Assembly (NCBI GenBank): GCA_021613375.1
Contig: CM038716.1
Span: 4,115,684-4,179,683 of the forward strand
Source: Megaleporinus macrocephalus
Taxonomy: Eukaryota > Chordata > Actinopteri > Characiformes > Anostomidae
Direction: 5' to 3'
Length of the DNA: 64,000 nt
Below are positions 46,585-58,009 of this stretch, one piece after another. The notes under the pieces were generated by a model. The model saw only the letters and a program-made list of their open reading frames with translations, was not told where the DNA came from and made no database searches. The stretch's first letter is position 1; each line of letters opens with the position of its first letter. A program made the translations under genes and the position numbers.

Positions 46585-46984
46585 CATCTTCAGAGATGCT
46601 TGACACACCATTTCACTTCTGACCAAATAACTGTCTCAGGTGCTTCTCAGTGATAAATATGAGTTGATGCTGTTTGGAATTAAGATATTCACGTATTAAA
46701 AAAGAAAACAGCTGTGAAGGAAATAAAACATATAACGTCTGAACTCTGTCTTCGTACAGTGAGTCCACAGTGGAGAAAGGGTCACCTCTGGGTGTTGAAC
46801 AGGTAAGTTAATGACCACTGCTCTCACGCTTGCTGTATCAGTAGAAGGGACAGGATAGCAAGTGTGACTCTTCTGCGATCACCATAAGTAGAATCTGCTC
46901 ACCCGGTGAAAGGGATTTGCCAGCCAGGGCATCATGCAAGTCAAAGGTTTAGTGAGGATGTGTGTTGGGGGGGCATTTTCTGTG
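46585..46984. other. intergenic, no gene seen
   Basis: Unique-looking sequence with no supported exon or repeat. Confidence 0.5.
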
Positions 46985-47822
46985 TATATTTAATGCATAA
47001 CATGAAATGACCCCTACTACACAAAATAATCATAATAAACACAATAATAAAAAAAAACAACATTATATAGATGTTATAGATACTTCAACATTATATAGAT
47101 GTCATATTTAGTCTACTCTCCCAGACAGAAAGTATATTTTATATATTTTATTTACAAAACACTTCATTTTTTCCATGTTCAAATAGTATCAACACAGTAT
47201 GTAGTGCTTTTACATATGTTTGATGCATAATATGAAGTGAGCCTTACTAGACAAAAGAATCATAATAAACACAATACAAAATATAAAAACAACATTCTAT
47301 AGATATTATAGATACTGCAACCTTATATAGATATCATATTTAATCTATTCTCCCAGACAGAACGTATATTTTATATATTGTATTTATAAAACATTTCATT
47401 TTTTAAATGTTCAAATAGTATTAAAACAGTAAGTAATGCTTTTACATACATTAATGTGATTATTTAACCTTTTCCAAGCTTCTCCTTGTGGAAACAACCC
47501 AGTTTTATTTACAGTTCTCATCTAATACCTGCTTTGACTGCTCAGTACTTCATTAAGCTAAATCAAGATTGCTGCTGAAGGAACTGAATACATTCATACA
47601 ATGTCTGGAGAAATCACAAACTAAACTTCAAACTGGAGCTCAAGATATGATCTACTTCTTTCACAATAAGATATTTATGATACTTTGTATTGCATGTATG
47701 ATTATTTATATCTGTTCTAATGATATCCGGTGTTCTTACTGGTGAAAATACACTTATTGCTAAGATAAAGGCTTTTAAACAATCAGCTTAGGTGCCTAAG
47801 ACTAGTGCACAGTAGTGTATGC
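46985..47822. mobile_element. TIR element, TGTGCAAAGG family, copy 2, with internal duplication
   Basis: From about 47400 it follows 18290-18700 closely (TTCAAATAGTATTAAAACAG, TTCATTAAGCTAAATCAAGA, CAAACTGGAGCTCAAGATAT) and ends GTGCCTAAGACTAGTGCACA. Upstream, about 230 bp is duplicated in tandem (46990-47219 and 47220-47450; CATAATAAACACAAT at both). Confidence 0.75.
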
Positions 47823-48112
47823 TACCAAACAATATTAAAAGTAAATGATTTCACCTTTTACTGGGTGAAACAGCTATTGTGCTGTAGGACTGGCATTACT
47901 GTGAGGCAGTGTGGAGCGTTGCAGTGGATTTCTAGGCGACCTTAGTTCCTTTCATACTGTAATGTTTTCCTCCCAGCTCTCACGCCGGCACGCTGCAGTC
48001 AGACTTTATTCTAACTTCCATCCAACTTCGATCCCTGTTCTCATTAAGAAGGGAGCGCACTTCAACTCATCAAATCACTGCAGTGGAGAATGTGTGTTGC
48101 GGGGCCAGAGCG

Positions 48113-48116
<4 letters not shown>

Positions 48117-48158
<42 letters not shown>

Positions 48159-48316
48159 AAGAGAAAGCCCAACACTAAGATGCAATTCTTCAATTCTCTC
48201 ATCAATTGCTTTAATTAAAATATTTCAATCACTGTCACACTGGCCAACGAGCTAATTAGGTGTGTACTTAGAAAGTATGATCCCATACCACATGCACTTT
48301 CCTGTTTGTTATGCTG

Positions 48317-48399
<83 letters not shown>
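48117..48399. repeat. (GA)n and (AT)n microsatellites
   Basis: GA run at 48117-48153, fading into GAAAGAAAGAG. Uninterrupted AT run at about 48318-48399. The DNA between them has no gene. Confidence 0.96.
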
Positions 48400-48407
<8 letters not shown>

Positions 48408-48759
48408 TATGTGGACACCTCTTCCTAGTTATTCAGAAGTTCAGGTGCTTCAGCCACATCCATTGTAAACAGGTGCAGGCATGGTTCACTATTGAGCAAA
48501 TCTTGATTGCAACTACAGGAAACATGCAGTGGAGGTGATACTGCTACAGAGGGCTCTACAGGTTATTCAATTCAAGGGTTCACTTACATTTTCTAGCCTG
48601 CACTGAGGATGTTATTCAATGTGCTCAATAAATAGATTAATTAGATTAGATTAATTAGATTAGATAGACCTTAACCCATCCCATCTTCTAAATATCAACC
48701 CTGTTCCAACTTCAGAGTGTCTGGTCGGATTGTGTGATTCCGTCTTGTATAAAACATTT

Positions 48760-49010
48760 TGATTGGATCTCTTTCAAGGCAGATCTCCAACGTCTAATCC
48801 ACAGAGATACTGATCTGCACTCCTCTAATTGTCATTTATTCATCCTTCATTCTTCCCATAAGGCCCATTCATTTTCAGTCAAACCCATACATTGTGGTTT
48901 CGTTCAACATACAGCCACCAAACTGCCTGTACTTACTAGGGGCAGATTCCCAAATGTACTGACCCGCACTCCTGTATTTGTTGTTTACGCGCAACCAGAT
49001 TATAGCTTAT
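48760..49010 (-). repeat. dispersed repeat, partner of 3880-4090
   Basis: Reverse complement shows two copies of an ACAACAAATACAGGAGTGCG-like motif, spaced about 150 bp apart, plus CCACAATGTATGGGTTTGAC. Same family as 3880-4090, opposite orientation. Confidence 0.6.
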
Positions 49011-49149
49011 TAGGTTATGACTGACATCAATCAGACCACATTTTGTTAATAATCAATGCAGAAATTCCAAAGGGTGTTCTTACTTTTTCTTGCACCACTA
49101 ATAGTATATTTTAGGGTTAATAACTAATAACCTATCTGCCACTCTTTCT

Positions 49150-50033
49150 TTGCAGGTTCTGTCAGAGAACCCATCAGTCTAACAGCCATCAGGCCGTCAG
49201 CTTGCCGCTCGCGGGGCCTCCGCAGGCCGAGAACGATTAGACCTGCATTAGCCTCCAGAGCAAGACAGAGCGCACATGCGCAAAGTAGCCCGTGTCACCG
49301 GGTCCACGGCAAACACCGTCACGGAACTTCGGCGGACGGCTAACGAGTTCTACTTAGGGAAACGGCGCGCGTCCTGAGCGGCCATTAGTGTCACTTAGCA
49401 GATGCGCGCGGCCCGGTGCGCGGAGCCTATGTGTGCCTGAGGTAAAGGGGGTGTTGCGAGACACCCCACGGAGGGAAAGCAGCAAAACAAGGCACACGCA
49501 GGAAGCTTCTGGGAAACGTGACGTCAGTGCGCACCGCACACCCTCAGCGCGCGGTCTACTTCTCCGGGTGGAAAATCATGAGCTTGCATGAACAGGCTAA
49601 GAAATTAATTCGAGTCTAGCTGCCTGTCCTCAGCAGATCTGCGCACTGAGTATTAAGACTTGGCCCAACCTGTTCATTCATGCGGCACTTATTTTATGTT
49701 CTACTGATTTCCATACAGAACCCATAGAACCCACAGCCCAACATAGACCCCCATACGTTTAGTGCGCAGTAGATAACTGACTGGGAGGCTGTAAAGCTTT
49801 TATATGCACGAGCCCAGTTGTTAGAGGGGTCCGAGCGCCGTGCGTAAAGATGCACATTGAACGCATGGCGACGGCTGAATTCCTGTAAATGCTTTCAATA
49901 TGCGCGTGCACGCGCACGTTCGAGACATCCTGCTTAACCAGTTGAAAGGGGCGCCGGGTAAAAGCGATCGACGCTGTGAACTTTGTCACTCCTCATCACT
50001 CACGCGCGCACGGAGGAAACCCCCCTCGCCTCG
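49150..50033 (+). promoter_or_regulatory. CpG-rich upstream region of sst1.1
   Basis: CpG is visibly frequent (GCGCGCGGCCCGGTGCGCGG at about 49403-49422, CACGCGCGCACGG near 50001-50013) compared with the AT-rich surroundings, and the region continues through exon 1 to about 50520. A polypyrimidine-AG (CTCTTTCTTTGCAG, ending at about 49156) looks like a splice acceptor at its left edge, but I see no exon to attach. A CpG-island-type promoter is the likely reading. Confidence 0.55.
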
Positions 50034-50041
50034 TGACGTCA
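50034..50041 (+). promoter_or_regulatory. perfect cAMP response element (sst1.1)
   Basis: TGACGTCA, the full palindrome bound by CREB. It lies 10 bp upstream of the TATA-like box, and 40-50 bp upstream of the predicted start, as in mammalian SST, where the CRE was first defined. Strong positional and sequence support. Confidence 0.9.
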
Positions 50042-50051
50042 GACAGATCGC

Positions 50052-50059
50052 TTAAAAAG
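50052..50059 (+). promoter_or_regulatory. TATA-like box of sst1.1
   Basis: TTAAAAAG, a variant TATA like that of mammalian SST, 148 bp upstream of the ATG. It predicts transcription start near 50082-50088. The 5' UTR then has a GAAGAAGAAG purine repeat at about 50107-50135 and no upstream ATG. Confidence 0.75.
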
Positions 50060-50207
50060 ATGGGGTTCGGGAGTCGGGGGGAGATCAGCTGCGACGGAGA
50101 GACAGCAGAAGAAGAAGAAGGAGAAGAAGCAGAAGCAAGCAAGCAAGCAACCGAACACCGGCACGACCCCTTCAAGTCATTTCTCCGCCAAACCCACCGC
50201 TAGAAAG

Positions 50208-50347
50208 ATGCTCTCCACACGCGTCCAGTGCGCTTTGGCGCTCCTCTCCCTCGCGCTCGCCCTCAGTAGCGTGTCCGGCGCGCCGTCCGACGCCAAACTG
50301 CGGCAGTTTCTTCAGAGGTCGCTCATCGGACCCTCCGGAAAGCAGGT

Positions 50348-50398
<51 letters not shown>

Positions 50399-50871
50399 GA
50401 GAGGATGTTGTCTCCATAGGCTGTTTAATGCAATTTCTTGTCGTATGATTGCGCCTGTGTTGGTTTATGGTGCGCTATTGCGCAGCGCCGGTCGGAGCTG
50501 TCCGCGGTGCTGAAGCGCGCTGTACAGATGTTCCGACATGTTCGCTCCTCTGCAGGCTTTTCGAACCCTTAGAAGCTCTTTACAATGTCTTTAGAGAACC
50601 TAGAACCTGGTTCTCTTGGCGCACGTTAACTGGCGCGTGTGTTTGCACCCCTCTCTCCGAACAGGAGCTCGCCAGATACACGCTCGCAGAGTTGCTGTCA
50701 GAGCTGGCGCAGGCAGAGAACGAGGCGCTGGAAGCGGAGGACGTGCCCCGCGGAGCCGAGCAAGAGGACGTGCGCATGGAGCTGGAGCGCGCCGCCGGCC
50801 CAGTGCTCGCGCCCCGCGAGCGCAAAGCCGGATGCAAGAATTTCTTCTGGAAAACTTTCACGTCCTGCTAA
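50208..50871 (+). CDS. sst1.1: preprosomatostatin-1 (canonical SS-14), two exons
   Basis: The coding sequence joins 50208-50345 (46 codons) to 50665-50871 (68 codons plus TAA), giving 114 aa. The 319-bp phase-0 intron follows a Gln codon, the conserved vertebrate position, with donor CAG/GTAAAG and acceptor CCGAACAG. Residues 1-24 are a signal peptide (core [12 protein letters not shown], cleavage after SVSG), then [15 protein letters not shown] as in all SS1 precursors. Exon 2 begins [20 protein letters not shown]. Arg88 precedes a 26-residue amino-extended form ([12 protein letters not shown] plus hormone), and Arg99-Lys100 precedes [14 protein letters not shown], identical to mammalian somatostatin-14 (Cys103-Cys114 ring). 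It is a secreted inhibitor of growth hormone and pancreatic hormone release. The upstream CRE implies cAMP control. Coding GC is much higher than in sst1.2. Confidence 0.98.
50350..50403. repeat. (GA)n microsatellite directly after the sst1.1 exon 1 donor
   Basis: About 21 GA units start five bases after the splice donor GT (50346) and pass into GATAGAGAGAGAGG. It fills about one sixth of the short 319-bp intron. Confidence 0.97.
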
Positions 50872-51044
50872 TCGCTCGTCACCAAACTGTCGCCAAGGTC
50901 TATTTTCCTTTTTATCTCCCACCAATGTTTCTTTCTTTTCTTCTCCTCCTCCTCCTCTCTTATTTTCCTCCCCTCTCTCCTTTCGGTTCCCCACGCGCTC
51001 CACCCTGATGCTCGTTAATGTCTCCAAAAAGATGTAAATAAGAA

Positions 51045-51050
51045 AATAAA
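51045..51050 (+). terminator. polyadenylation signal of sst1.1
   Basis: AATAAA 173 bp after the stop codon, followed by CTTGTTACCTTTTGGTCTTT, a T/G-rich downstream element. The 3' UTR would be about 190 nt, including a CT-rich block (about 50930-50980). A second AATAAA near 51239 could be an alternative. Confidence 0.8.
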
Positions 51051-51428
51051 ACAGAAAAACTTGTTACCTTTTGGTCTTTTCACGACAAAGACGACAGTTT
51101 TCATTTGGTCATTTGAGGTCTTCGCGGAGAGACTCGTGAGTCCACTACGGAAGAATGTTTTCCTGAATGTATGCAAATTCTGCTACTCTGATTGTGCTTT
51201 AGGCAGAAAAAAGAGAATATTTTTAATTGTTTGTTTGAATAAATATCTATGTTTCAGAACACACGCGTAATGCACGTTTGTCCTCCCAGCCCGAGACTGG
51301 CTCTAGAGAGAGATACGATAAGGTTCACAAACTGTGAGGCTTAGCTTGAAAGTTCACGTGTGGCTAGAAAAGTCACTCATAAGACTGAATGAAGAAAAAA
51401 GTCTCATAGAAATAGAATATAATATCAT

Positions 51429-52800
51429 ATAAAAGTATCTCCAAAATAGAAAATAGTATGTTTACAGTAGAGGTCAAGAACATTCTTAATTTTCAATGTA
51501 AAGAGTTTTTTTTAGAAGTGATTTGGAACATTTCCATTGGTCCTTTTATAATAAAACATTCACAGGATATAATATAATATAATATAATATAATATAATAT
51601 AATATAATATAATATAATATAAAAAAGTATCTCCAAAATAGAAAATAGTATGTTTACAGTAGAGGCCAAGAACATTCTTAATTTTCAATGTAAAGAGTTG
51701 TTTTTAGAAGTGATTTGGAACATTTCTATTGGTCCTTTTATAATAAAACCTTCACAGGATATAATATAATATAATATAATATAATATAATATAATATAAT
51801 ATAATATAATATAATATAAAAGTATCTCCAGAATAGAAAATAGTATGTTTACAGTAGAATCAAAAACATTTTTTTAACTTTCATGTAAAGAGGTTTTATT
51901 ACAAGTGATTTGGAACATTCCTATTGGTCCATTCATCCTGAAACCATCTGGAGACAGAATAGAATAGAATAGAATAGAATATATAAGTATCTCCAAAATA
52001 GTAAGTTAACAGTTGAGGCCAAAAACATTCTTAACTTTCAATGTAAAGATGTTTTATTACAAGTGATTTGGAGCATTCCTATTGGTCCAATCATCATAAA
52101 AACTTCACAGGATATAATATAATATAATATAATATAATATAATATAATATAATATAATATAATATAATAGAAAAGTATCTCCAGAATAGAAAATAGTATG
52201 TTTACAGTAGAGTCAAAAACATTTTTAACTTTCATGTAAAGAGGTTTTATTACAAGTGATTTGGAGCATTTCTATTGGTCCATTCATCATAAAACCTTCA
52301 CGGAATAGAATAGAATAGAATAGAATAGAATGGAATAGAATAGAATAGAATAGAATAGAATAGAATAGAATGGAATAGAATAGAATAGAATAGAATAGAA
52401 TAGAATAGACATGTATCTCCAAAATAATAAGTTAACAGTTGAGGCCAAAAACATTCTTAACTTTCATGTAAAGAGGTTTTATTACATGTGATTTGAAGCA
52501 TTCCTATTGGTCCATTTATCATGAAACCTTCACAGAATATAATATAATAGAATATATAAGTATCTCCAAACTAATAAGTTTACAGTAGAGGCCAAAAACA
52601 TTCCTAACTTTTCAATGTAAAGATGTTTTATTACAAGTGATTTGGAGCATTCCTATTGGTCCATTCATCATAAGACCTTCAAATGATAGAATAGAATAGA
52701 ATAGAATATATAAATATCTCCAAAATAGTAAGTTAACAGTAAAGACCAAAAACATGCTTAACCTTTAATATAAAGAGTTTTTTTTACAAGTGATTGGTGC
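51429..52800. repeat. compound array: dispersed-repeat units joined by TATAA/GAATA pentanucleotides
   Basis: Eight units start with GTATCTCCAAAATAG-like sequence at about 51430, 51620, 51818, 51982, 52172, 52410, 52558 and 52709. Each then has AACATTCTTAA, AATGTAAAGAG, GATTTGGAACATTTCTATTG and CTTCACAGGA. These are truncated copies of the TTCTATTGGTCCATTCATCA family. Between units are pure pentanucleotide runs: ATAAT in four and GAATA in the others (longest at about 52303-52408). Unit spacing varies from about 150 to 240 bp with the run length. It begins 380 bp after the sst1.1 polyadenylation signal. Confidence 0.9.
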
Positions 52801-54187
52801 ATCTATAGATTATTATGCTCACTGTCCATTTGGTTCATCGCACTGTTCTCTATGATGGATAGTCTGGCTATTTAATTTGGTTGTATACAAAACACAAATA
52901 CTTGGTTCTTATTTAAGAATATAGAACAGAGTAAAGTAGAGCTTATAGAGAAGAGAATAGGTTGGGTTGCTTCTCAACACAGTAGCAAAGAAATAAGAAA
53001 CATACTAAGAAATCTGTTGGATATGAGTCTTTGTAAGCGTGTGATAGAGAAAGAAAGAGAAAGAAAGAGAGAGAGAGAGATAGAGAGCATTAGGGAGAAT
53101 TAAGCTGGTGCTGGTAAATTAGCTAGACTTTTAATAACCTCTCCCACGCTAACGGCTTCTGTTAAGAAAGCTCTCAAACAATTAAACCACGAGTGGGTAT
53201 GATTGCTTTCGGCCAACGAGTGTGTGCGTGCGTGTTTGTGCGTGTTTGTGTGTGTGTATGTGTGTTATCTCCCTGCGCAGACTCGTTCCTACACAGTGTT
53301 CTGGATTGACAGACTCATGAAAAATGGGGCTTTATTGCCCTGAAAAGAAAAAGAAATAAAACAAGTTTAATGGCTCATTTCATAAGCGACCCAGGAAACA
53401 GAAGCAGTTGTACAGAATATGTGTCTCTAAGAAATAAAGCACCAGAGCTCACGACACGGCAACGCAACACACAGAGATCTGAAACTGAATCCCATATGAG
53501 ATAAACAATCTATAAACCTCTGTAAGCTTATATCCCGAATGTCTATGCTGGAAATACTGTGTGTGGGAACATGGGCCGGTAGGAATGTGCTGAAGTGGCA
53601 CCGGCTGATTCATTTGTGAGGAGGAAGATGGATGGATGGAATTTGACAGATGTGGTTAGATGTGTTTACATAAAACAAGATATGCTGTGACTGAACGTCC
53701 ACTATTTTCTGTACAGATTGAACCAAATTGCAACATTAGATGTTGTTGCAGAGCTGTGGAGTTGCAGAGATGCTCTAAGGTTGGACTGAAAACTCAGCTT
53801 TTTCATGGCCAACGCTTCCCAAACACACCTCACATGGATTTTCTTCTTGAACGCCATGCGTGTTATTTACTGTCCCTCTGGCTTAAGCGATGTACCAGTG
53901 TTAAACGAACGATGATGTGGGAGCCTCCTCTGCCCATTCACTGCTGGTGGAGCTAATTTAACAGTGATGATTTTATGGCCGAGACTGAATTCCCCCTCGC
54001 CAAACAAACATGCTCGAACACCTTCTGTTTAGAGAGCAGTCTCGGTCTGCACTTCTAAAGGAAACAGTGTGTGCACTGTAAAAGCACCACGTCAGTCAAA
54101 ACACCCCAGCTCTGCACTGGAGAGTCATCTAAAGAATAACTCTGATGCAACAGAATAAACTTTTTGGTATATATATATATACACACA
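52801..54187. other. intergenic; candidate noncoding stretch at 53090-53300
   Basis: No supported gene. GAAAGAGAGAGAGAGATAGA lies near 53058-53090. About 53095-53215 looks unique, with TAAATTAGCTAGACTTTTAA, GCTAACGGCTTCTGTTAAG and CAAACAATTAAACCACGAG words that resemble conserved noncoding DNA. The 98-codon frame at 53660-53956 has no recognised domain. Confidence 0.45.
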
Positions 54188-54713
54188 CACTACTGCTCAA
54201 AAGTTTAGGATCACTTCAGAATTTCATTTCATGCAATTTTCATGTAATTCACAACCAGTATTGTCCATTTCACAATAAATGTAAGTGCATCAGATGATTT
54301 TTAAAGAATAAAAATGTTTGTATTAAAGTCTATTTTTGTATAGAGGCTTATTTTGCATATAGTTCTATTATCAGTAATTCTCAGTCCTCTGCCTAAATCT
54401 CCTGGTACGGCCGCCAATCCAAGTTAAGGATGTTATTGGACTAATTGGTTGTTAGGACACTCTTGCTCAATTGTGATGCACAGCTGAAAAACATTCTACT
54501 AATAAGTGAGTATAAAAGGGAGAACAACATTCTAGGTTAGTTTAGTATCTGAAGCATCAGTAGTTGATGGCTTCCTGACCGACTCAAAATGACCAGAAAG
54601 AAACAACTTTCTTTAGAGACCCGTCAGTCCATTGTTGTGTTAAGGAAGGAAGATACTCCATTGAAAACAAGAACATTTCACTGTGATCCCAAACTTTTGA
54701 GTGGTAGTGTATA
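54188..54713. mobile_element. mariner-type TIR element, TACACTACCACTCAAAAG family, copy 2
   Basis: Begins CACACTACTGCTCAAAAGTT and ends AAACTTTTGAGTGGTAGTGT. The interior is the reverse complement of 26220-26745, including CTCCTGGTACGGCCGCCAAT and the GATGCTTCAG/CTGAAGCATC block. Same length, opposite orientation, no transposase. Confidence 0.88.
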
Positions 54714-54764
54714 TAAATAAATAAACAAATAAATAAATTATAACTTTACATGAGAGAGAGAAAA

Positions 54765-55145
54765 GAAACATACTTTTTAAATGTAAGTCAAGGTAACCAG
54801 CCGTTTTTTAAAGTAATTTTCTTCAAGCGTATTTATTATGATATTTATACACAATATAGAGAGTTCAACAAGTTCTTTTAAATTCTGATAAAAACTAAGA
54901 AATGGCAACGATGAAAAAAAAAATCTCCAAAATTGCAACTTCACTGGAGAGAGCAAAAAAGTCAATGGAAACAGAATTTTTTCCAAGCTATTTTGGAGCT
55001 TTTCTATTGGTTCATTCATCATGTAATTGTTACACAACATAAAGAGCTCAAATGGTGTATAAAAACAATGTATAAAACTAAAAATAGACAAAAACTGAGA
55101 TACATGTGTTTCGTTGGACAGCGACAATATGCAATTATGATAAAT
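54765..55145 (+). repeat. dispersed TTCTATTGGTCCATTCATCA family, further copies
   Basis: A diverged partial copy (54775-54920) is followed by a better one (54945-55145) with GTCAATGGAAACAGAATTTT, TTTCTATTGGTTCATTCATC and TCGTTGGACAGCGACAATAT. GCAACTTCACTGGAGAGA marks its start. Confidence 0.7.
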
Positions 55146-55159
55146 ATCATTACTGTCCA

Positions 55160-55267
<108 letters not shown>

Positions 55268-55289
55268 GAGGTTTTATCCAAGTGACAAA

Positions 55290-55600
55290 AACATTCCGAG
55301 GATATAAAGAGGAGCTGTCGCGCTCGAAGAATATAGAAAAATGAATATCGTCGCTCTCCAACGAAAAACATGTATCTTCATTTTTGTTGATTTCTATTTT
55401 TCTACATCAATTAAATGTAGCAGCTGCCGTTTGCATTGTGGGAAAGTTTAACGATGAATGGACCAACAGAAATGCTCCAGAATAGCTTGGAATCAATTCT
55501 GGTTCCACTGACTTCCATTGAAAGTGAAGAAGGTTTTTGGCCTCTCCTGTAAAGTTGTCATTTTAGAGATATTTTTCATTGGATAGCAATGATATCCACA
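55290..55600 (-). repeat. dispersed TTCTATTGGTCCATTCATCA family, reverse copy
   Basis: Reads ATATCGTCGCTCTCCAACGA, AGCAGCTGCCG, GATGAATGGACCAACAGAAA, GCTTGGAATCAATTCTGGTT and CCTCTCCTGTAAAGTTGTCA, the reverse complement of the family in correct order. With 54945-55145 it makes an inverted pair around the (A)n(TA)n composite. Confidence 0.75.
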
Positions 55601-55869
55601 AAAATGGAGCTAGATGTTCTTCTTTGGACAGCGATGATGTGTAATATAGAACTGATGTATATGTGATATATCCCCACTGGCTGACCAACTGTCCCTCCTG
55701 TCATTGGCCTGAATGACCGGATTTCTACAGTCGAGCACAATCATCTGGCGCCATCTCTCACTCTGACAGAGAACCTAAGAGACGTCTCAAACTCTACATC
55801 ACCACCTCCTGAACTAGAATCATTTATGGAACATGTTTAAGCGGAGCTTCTTATTGTATCCTGTGATAT

Positions 55870-56340
55870 CTCATTAGCTTTGTTGCTCTCTCTCTATCTG
55901 GAGTCAACCAGAGGAGGATGGGTTCCTCTCTCAAGCCTGGGTTCCTCCAAGGTTTCATCTTCATATCAATGGAGTTTTTCCTCGCCACTGTTGCCTCTGG
56001 CTTGCTCTTTTCTCACGTTTTTGTTAACAATAATAATAATACTTTATTCTTATATAGCACTTTTCTAGAACCCAAAGACGCTGGAGGTTAGATGGAGGAA
56101 GTGTAAGTAGTCTAGCTGCAGAGGATCCGAGAGAACAAGAAGGTCTGTAGAAAGAAAAGAGATCAGAGAGGTAAGAAGGAACAAGATTGTTAAGAGCTTT
56201 GTATGTAAGTAGAAAGATATGATATTTAACAGGAAGCCAGTGAAGATGTTGAAGAGTGGATAAGAAGGCGAGGAGCAGAGTTCTTTTCTTACCATCCTAT
56301 TCTTTGATTCCTCTTTTTCCTAAACTGCTTTTCTGCAAAG
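55870..56340 (+). repeat. two nested teleost dispersed repeats
   Basis: GGAGGATGGGTTCCTCTCTC, then GGGTTCCTCCAAGGTTTCAT, then TTTTTCCTCGCCACTGTTGC to 56012 belongs to a common fish repeat whose usual ending (CTGCTTTTCTGCAAAGCTGC) appears only at about 56321-56341. Between lies another repeat starting AATAATAATACTTTATTCTT followed by ATATAGCACTTTTCTAGAAC. The second appears inserted into the first. Families not named. Confidence 0.6.
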
Positions 56341-57384
56341 CTGCATGGAGACAACAGTGGTTTGCCATTCTGGCAAGTTGCATTAGACTGATGTACTTGG
56401 ACAGCATCATTCTCAGCTCAACAGGATGATACATTAAGTTTAAAATGAAATTCCACCAGTTTTTAATCATTTCCACCAGAAAGCAGGCGTGAAGGAAGAT
56501 CATTCTGATCCTGGATATGATTAAACAATGTGGTTGATACAAGGAGTCTTTGGCGTAGGTCCCACCCTAAGCCCAGGTCAAGACCTCTGCTTATCCTGCC
56601 AGATCGGGACAGCAGGGACTGAGTCCACCCCCTCCACAAGTGGACAAGGTGGAACTGGTGGTGGTGAGGAGGACGGAGGGGAATGTCAAAGCGTTGGCAC
56701 ATAAAAGCAGGCTGAAGGATCAGCATGTAAAATGGTTTTAAAGACTGGTGTAAGCCAGTTATTGGTCAGGAGGAAAGAAAGAATGAGTCTTCCTGGAAGA
56801 ACTTTCATTAAAGCTTCCATTTCTCTATAATTAAATGATTGTGATGTAAGAAAAAAGCAATTCTGAATGGTTTGATGTGAAATCCTTTGTACTGGAGAAA
56901 GTAACTGAGTCAGACAGTGGTGGTGAATTCACCTGTGTTGAAATTCTTGGACAAAGCGTAGCCAAAGTGGGGACTAGAACAGCGGTTCCCAGAGATTCAG
57001 TCACTGGGGGTCGCAAGCTCTGACCTTTTTGTGTTTTCAGTATTCTTAATAATAAAACTCTCACAGCACATGAGAGCCTTAACATTAATTACTATATACT
57101 GAATGAATCAAGTATGCCGATGTCTCTTGTCCCAAAAATTAACAGCGATGGACTCCTCTAAGCAGCTGCCCAGCAGTCTGAACATTAAAATAACTGGCCC
57201 CCCAGTTTCCTCAGTTCTTAAGGTAAATAAGATATGGCACTTATTAGAACTGCTTGTAGGATTCTTAAAAAGACCTTCAGGAAGATTTAGCAGAGCTAGC
57301 TTTGTCCTGCTTTTCTTCTTGTCTGTCTCTGCCTTTGTTTGCCTCCTAACATTTCCATGTGCTTCTAGTTTTTAGGTCCTCCAT
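56341..57384. other. intergenic, no gene seen
   Basis: No supported gene. About 56540-56720 (GGTCCCACCCTAAGCC, TGGACAAGGTGGAACTGGTG) may be an old repeat. The frames at 56463-56726 and 57103-57375 have no recognisable domain. Confidence 0.5.
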
Positions 57385-57912
57385 GGGAGCGTCCGAAATC
57401 ACCTACTAAGTCAGTAGATACTATACTGGAGCCAGTATGTACTGCTGTTACGTAGTAACTGTTTCAGTACACAAGTTTTTAGTACCCACACAATCTCGGA
57501 CGTACTACGTCCACCATCTTACCAATGTCTTGTGATGCAAGATGTCAGACCACCACTGTAGAAGTCCCACTATTCAATAGCCCCATTAACAGACACTGGG
57601 CAGTGTTTTTTGATAAAGAAGGAGGAGTTTAATAATTCTTTACCTCAGAAGAAGCTTTAACCTCTGTAGCGGCAGTTCATCAGCAGTAGCTACATACACA
57701 AAGCCAACATTACGCTTTTTGTATTTTTTCCTCCAGTTGAATCATGGGATAGCACAGTGTGCTGCGGTCGCCTACTTGGCTCCCGATTCAGTAGGTCCTC
57801 CGGATAACGTTTGCATACTACTCAATGACTACTGACTATTCAAACATACTAGCCACGCTCGCCTACTGATTTTGCCTACTGAGCAGGCAAGTAGGTGATT
57901 TTGGACTCACCC
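57385..57912. mobile_element. TIR element with GTCCGAAATCACCTACT ends
   Basis: The left end GGGAGCGTCCGAAATCACCT and the right end, in reverse complement GGGTGAGTCCAAAATCACCT, match at 17 of 20 positions. The interior (528 bp) repeats CCTACT/AGTAG words near both ends and has no coding sequence. No clear target duplication, so the superfamily is open. Confidence 0.78.
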
Positions 57913-58009
57913 TTTTGGCACGCCCCTCACCTGCTCATAGTCTGTATACCCACACTCTTGTTAGCCCCAGTTTCTTGTTAGTTTAGTATGTATCCCATGT
58001 TGTCAGAGT

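Noticed and set aside
49150..49170. Upstream noncoding exon of sst1.1 at the acceptor-like CTCTTTCTTTGCAG
   Set aside because: No linked exon, donor or transcript can be shown from sequence; left as a remark.
50580..51027. Minus-strand and alternative plus-strand frames over sst1.1 exon 2
   Set aside because: Shadows of a GC-rich real exon; the somatostatin frame is unmistakable.
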